From positions 1 to 16,603 of the forward strand of contig JBALVO010000081.1 in assembly GCA_036961445.1 (NCBI GenBank): a stretch of 16,603 nucleotides of DNA, read 5' to 3'. This DNA is from JBALVO01 sp036961445. Lineage in GTDB: Bacteria > Pseudomonadota > Gammaproteobacteria > Pseudomonadales > Halieaceae. Under the pieces are notes generated by a model. The model ran no database searches and was not told the origin of the DNA. It was given only the letters and a program-made list of their open reading frames with translations. Of this stretch, positions 15,243 through 16,603 are shown piece by piece; the stretch's first letter is position 1; each line of letters opens with the position of its first letter. Both the position numbers and the translations under genes were made by a program.

Positions 15243-16130
15243 ATGAACAATACCAGAGCCACTAACGTCGACGAACTGCAGATTATCCTCGGTAAACTAT
15301 TTACGCCTGAGAGCAAAACTCATGGGAGTGCGTTCACGCCCCGAGCCAGTGATGTCATTATCGCCCCGTATTCCAAGTGCGGTACGACCTGGATGCAACA
15401 AATTGCACACTGCTTGTGCACCAGGGGCTCAATGGCGTTTGCGGAGATAACCGCAGTGGTGCCCTGGATAGATGCAGCCTATGATCTGGATCTGCATCTG
15501 GATGCGGATCAGGTGGCCACTCCCAGGCTGTTTAAAAGCCACTTGTCCTGGGACGCAATCCCGACTGGTGGACGTTACATCTGTGTATTACGACATCCCT
15601 TTGATGCCCTGGTTTCTCTGTACAAGTTTTTTGATGGCTGGCTAATGGAGTCTGGCGCTATAGGGTTTGATGATTTTGCGCGCAGGCTCTACCTGCAAAG
15701 GCAACCTCCGGACGGCTACTGGCACCACCTGGTGTCCTGGTGTTTACAGCGCGATAACCCCAATGTACTGCTACTATGCTATGAACATCTGAAAGTAGAT
15801 TTTGATAATCAGCTGCCACGCATAGCCAGCTTTTTGGACGTACATATGGACGATGAGCTTTTGTCGATTGTAAAAGAGCAGTCATCGCTGCCATTCATGC
15901 GCTTACACAACAAGCAATTTGATGATCACCTGACGCGCGATAAACGTAATCAGGCAATGGGTCTGCCGTTATTTAGCAATACCTCCAAAGTAGGGCAGGG
16001 TGCATCGGGTGCGCACCGCGACTATTTTTCAACAGAGCTGGAGCAACTTATGGCTGAGCGTTGGCGGCAGGAGGTTACCCCAAGGTTGGATTGGAAAAAC
16101 TATGAGGAACTATTGCTGGTAATTCCATAG
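15243..16130 (+). CDS. PAPS-dependent sulfotransferase (Sulfotransfer_1 family)
   Basis: 295 residues, the size of cytosolic sulfotransferases. Seen: the 5'-phosphosulfate loop YSKCGTTWMQQI (43-54), KSHL with the likely catalytic base H100, the 3'-phosphate motif CVLRHPFDALVSLY (114-127, with R117 and S125), CYEHLKVDF (179-187), and a C-terminal VGQGASGAHRDYF (250-262) standing for the usual RKGxxGDWK loop. It should transfer sulfate from PAPS to a hydroxyl or amine of an unknown acceptor in the cytoplasm. AGG at 15234-15236 lies six bases before the ATG. It is divergent from DUF1302-DUF1329 with a shared promoter region that carries inverted repeats. No signal peptide or membrane segment is seen. 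A sterol-, phenol- or lipid-type acceptor cannot be told apart from sequence. Confidence 0.88.
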   Translation: MNNTRATNVDELQIILGKLFTPESKTHGSAFTPRASDVIIAPYSKCGTTWMQQIAHCLCTRGSMAFAEITAVVPWIDAAYDLDLHLDADQVATPRLFKSHLSWDAIPTGGRYICVLRHPFDALVSLYKFFDGWLMESGAIGFDDFARRLYLQRQPPDGYWHHLVSWCLQRDNPNVLLLCYEHLKVDFDNQLPRIASFLDVHMDDELLSIVKEQSSLPFMRLHNKQFDDHLTRDKRNQAMGLPLFSNTSKVGQGASGAHRDYFSTELEQLMAERWRQEVTPRLDWKNYEELLLVIP

Positions 16131-16158
16131 CGCCATTGAGTATCGCTGCTATTTGGCG

Positions 16159-16169
16159 CCGGTAACCGG
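16159..16169. repeat. 11-bp palindrome between convergent genes
   Basis: CCGGT-A-ACCGG lies in the 39-base gap between the sulfotransferase stop and the stop of the gene on the other strand. A GC-rich dyad there could form a very small hairpin, but with a one-base centre and no T tract it is not a proper intrinsic terminator. Confidence 0.25.
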
Positions 16170-16603
16170 TCATACGTACCCAGAGTCTTTAAGTTCGGAC
16201 AGTATCAGTTTTTGAATGGCGGTTTCCTTGAGGTCTCGAGGCTTATCCAGGCCCATTCGTGCCAGATAGGGAGAGGCAGCCTCAACTGGAGAAGTGGCTG
16301 CACCGACGGCACCGGCGAGTGCTTTGAACAAAGTGCGGCGAGAGCTCATTTTAAACTTCAGTTTTTGCAGTACGTCGGTCAAAACCAGCTCTTCGGGTGT
16401 AAAGTCTGTGCCGAATGGAAACTTTGGAAACAGCTGTGACGATGTATCCTGTGATTGTTGTTCCGACTTCAACCGTGTTACCACCTCCTGTAGGCGCTGC
16501 GGCAAGTTATTGCGATACTGTAGTGGAATTTCATAATCATCTTCGATTTTTCCGGCCAATTTAGCCTGTTGCAACAGCTCCTCCTGGAAGCGCGAGTCCG
16601 CGA
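16170..16603 (-). CDS. C-terminal part of an acetyl-CoA hydrolase/transferase-like protein (5' end outside window)
   Basis: The frame is open to the right edge of the window, so only the last 144 residues are seen. It reads ADSRFQEELLQQAKLAGKI, then DDYEIPLQYRNNLPQRLQEV, a spacer rich in Ser and Gln, FPKFPFGTDFTPEELVLTDV, and YLARMGLDKPRDLKE near the end. From memory these phrases match the tail of the long (about 650-700 residue) acetyl-CoA hydrolase/transferase C-terminal family of gammaproteobacteria, though the catalytic part lies outside the window and cannot be checked. There is no true start codon in view: TTG at 16574 lies inside the frame. It converges on the sulfotransferase gene with 39 bases between the stops. 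Confidence 0.55.
   Translation of the reverse strand, partial: ADSRFQEELLQQAKLAGKIEDDYEIPLQYRNNLPQRLQEVVTRLKSEQQSQDTSSQLFPKFPFGTDFTPEELVLTDVLQKLKFKMSSRRTLFKALAGAVGAATSPVEAASPYLARMGLDKPRDLKETAIQKLILSELKDSGYV

Noticed and set aside
16260..16350. Twin-arginine-like signal (MSSRRTLFKALAGAVGAA) as the start of a separate exported protein
   Set aside because: It continues in frame from the conserved FPFGTDFTPEE segment and is followed by the family tail YLARMGLDKPRDL, so it is the inside of the longer protein and not a new start.

Overview
The window reads as a chromosomal segment of a free-living, respiring gammaproteobacterium, probably a marine one of the Halieaceae/OM60 or wider Cellvibrionales type. 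This placement is an inference from gene content: napEFDABC order, an arginine-transaminase pathway resembling that of Pseudomonas, a DUF1302/DUF1329 pair, an F420/deazaflavin-type reductase, a PAPS sulfotransferase and a PpnN of E. coli type. No rRNA, tRNA, CRISPR array, insertion sequence or integrase was seen, and nearly all of the sequence is coding.

Left part (1-3705, minus strand): a tight three-gene operon reads aruH (arginine:pyruvate transaminase type), aruI (ThDP-dependent 2-ketoarginine decarboxylase type), then a guanidinobutyrase-type ureohydrolase cut by the window edge. Together they would turn arginine into 2-ketoarginine, then 4-guanidinobutyraldehyde and, after an aldehyde dehydrogenase not encoded here, hydrolyse 4-guanidinobutyrate to GABA and urea. 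Gaps of 9 and 4 bases suggest one transcript.

Middle-left (3706-8531): a divergent intergenic region with several inverted repeats leads into a complete plus-strand periplasmic nitrate reductase operon, napE-napF-napD-napA-napB-napC. NapA is the catalytic Mo/Fe-S subunit, NapB the diheme and NapC the tetraheme electron donor, NapD the Tat-signal chaperone, NapF a ferredoxin-type accessory protein and NapE a small membrane protein. There is no napG or napH. Four of the six genes use GTG or TTG starts.

Middle (8532-11915, minus strand): a membrane-anchored metallo-beta-lactamase-fold hydrolase converges on napC. Then comes a 511-base stretch of poor coding quality that holds a possible stop-interrupted small ORF, a small DUF385/DDN-like reductase gene, and ppnN (nucleotide 5'-monophosphate nucleosidase).

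Right part (11916-16603): ppnN lies directly behind an overlapping DUF1302-DUF1329 gene pair (outer-membrane porin-like protein plus exported partner). A divergent PAPS-type sulfotransferase shares their 151-base promoter region, which carries an 11-bp inverted repeat and a 13-bp palindrome. The window ends in the 3' part of a minus-strand gene resembling the C-terminus of long acetyl-CoA hydrolase/transferase family proteins.

The most interesting points are the ureohydrolase built into an aruHI operon divergent from nap, the palindrome-bearing divergent promoters, and the possible link between the sulfotransferase and the DUF1302/DUF1329 envelope pair. Nothing in the window is clearly a wholly new system.
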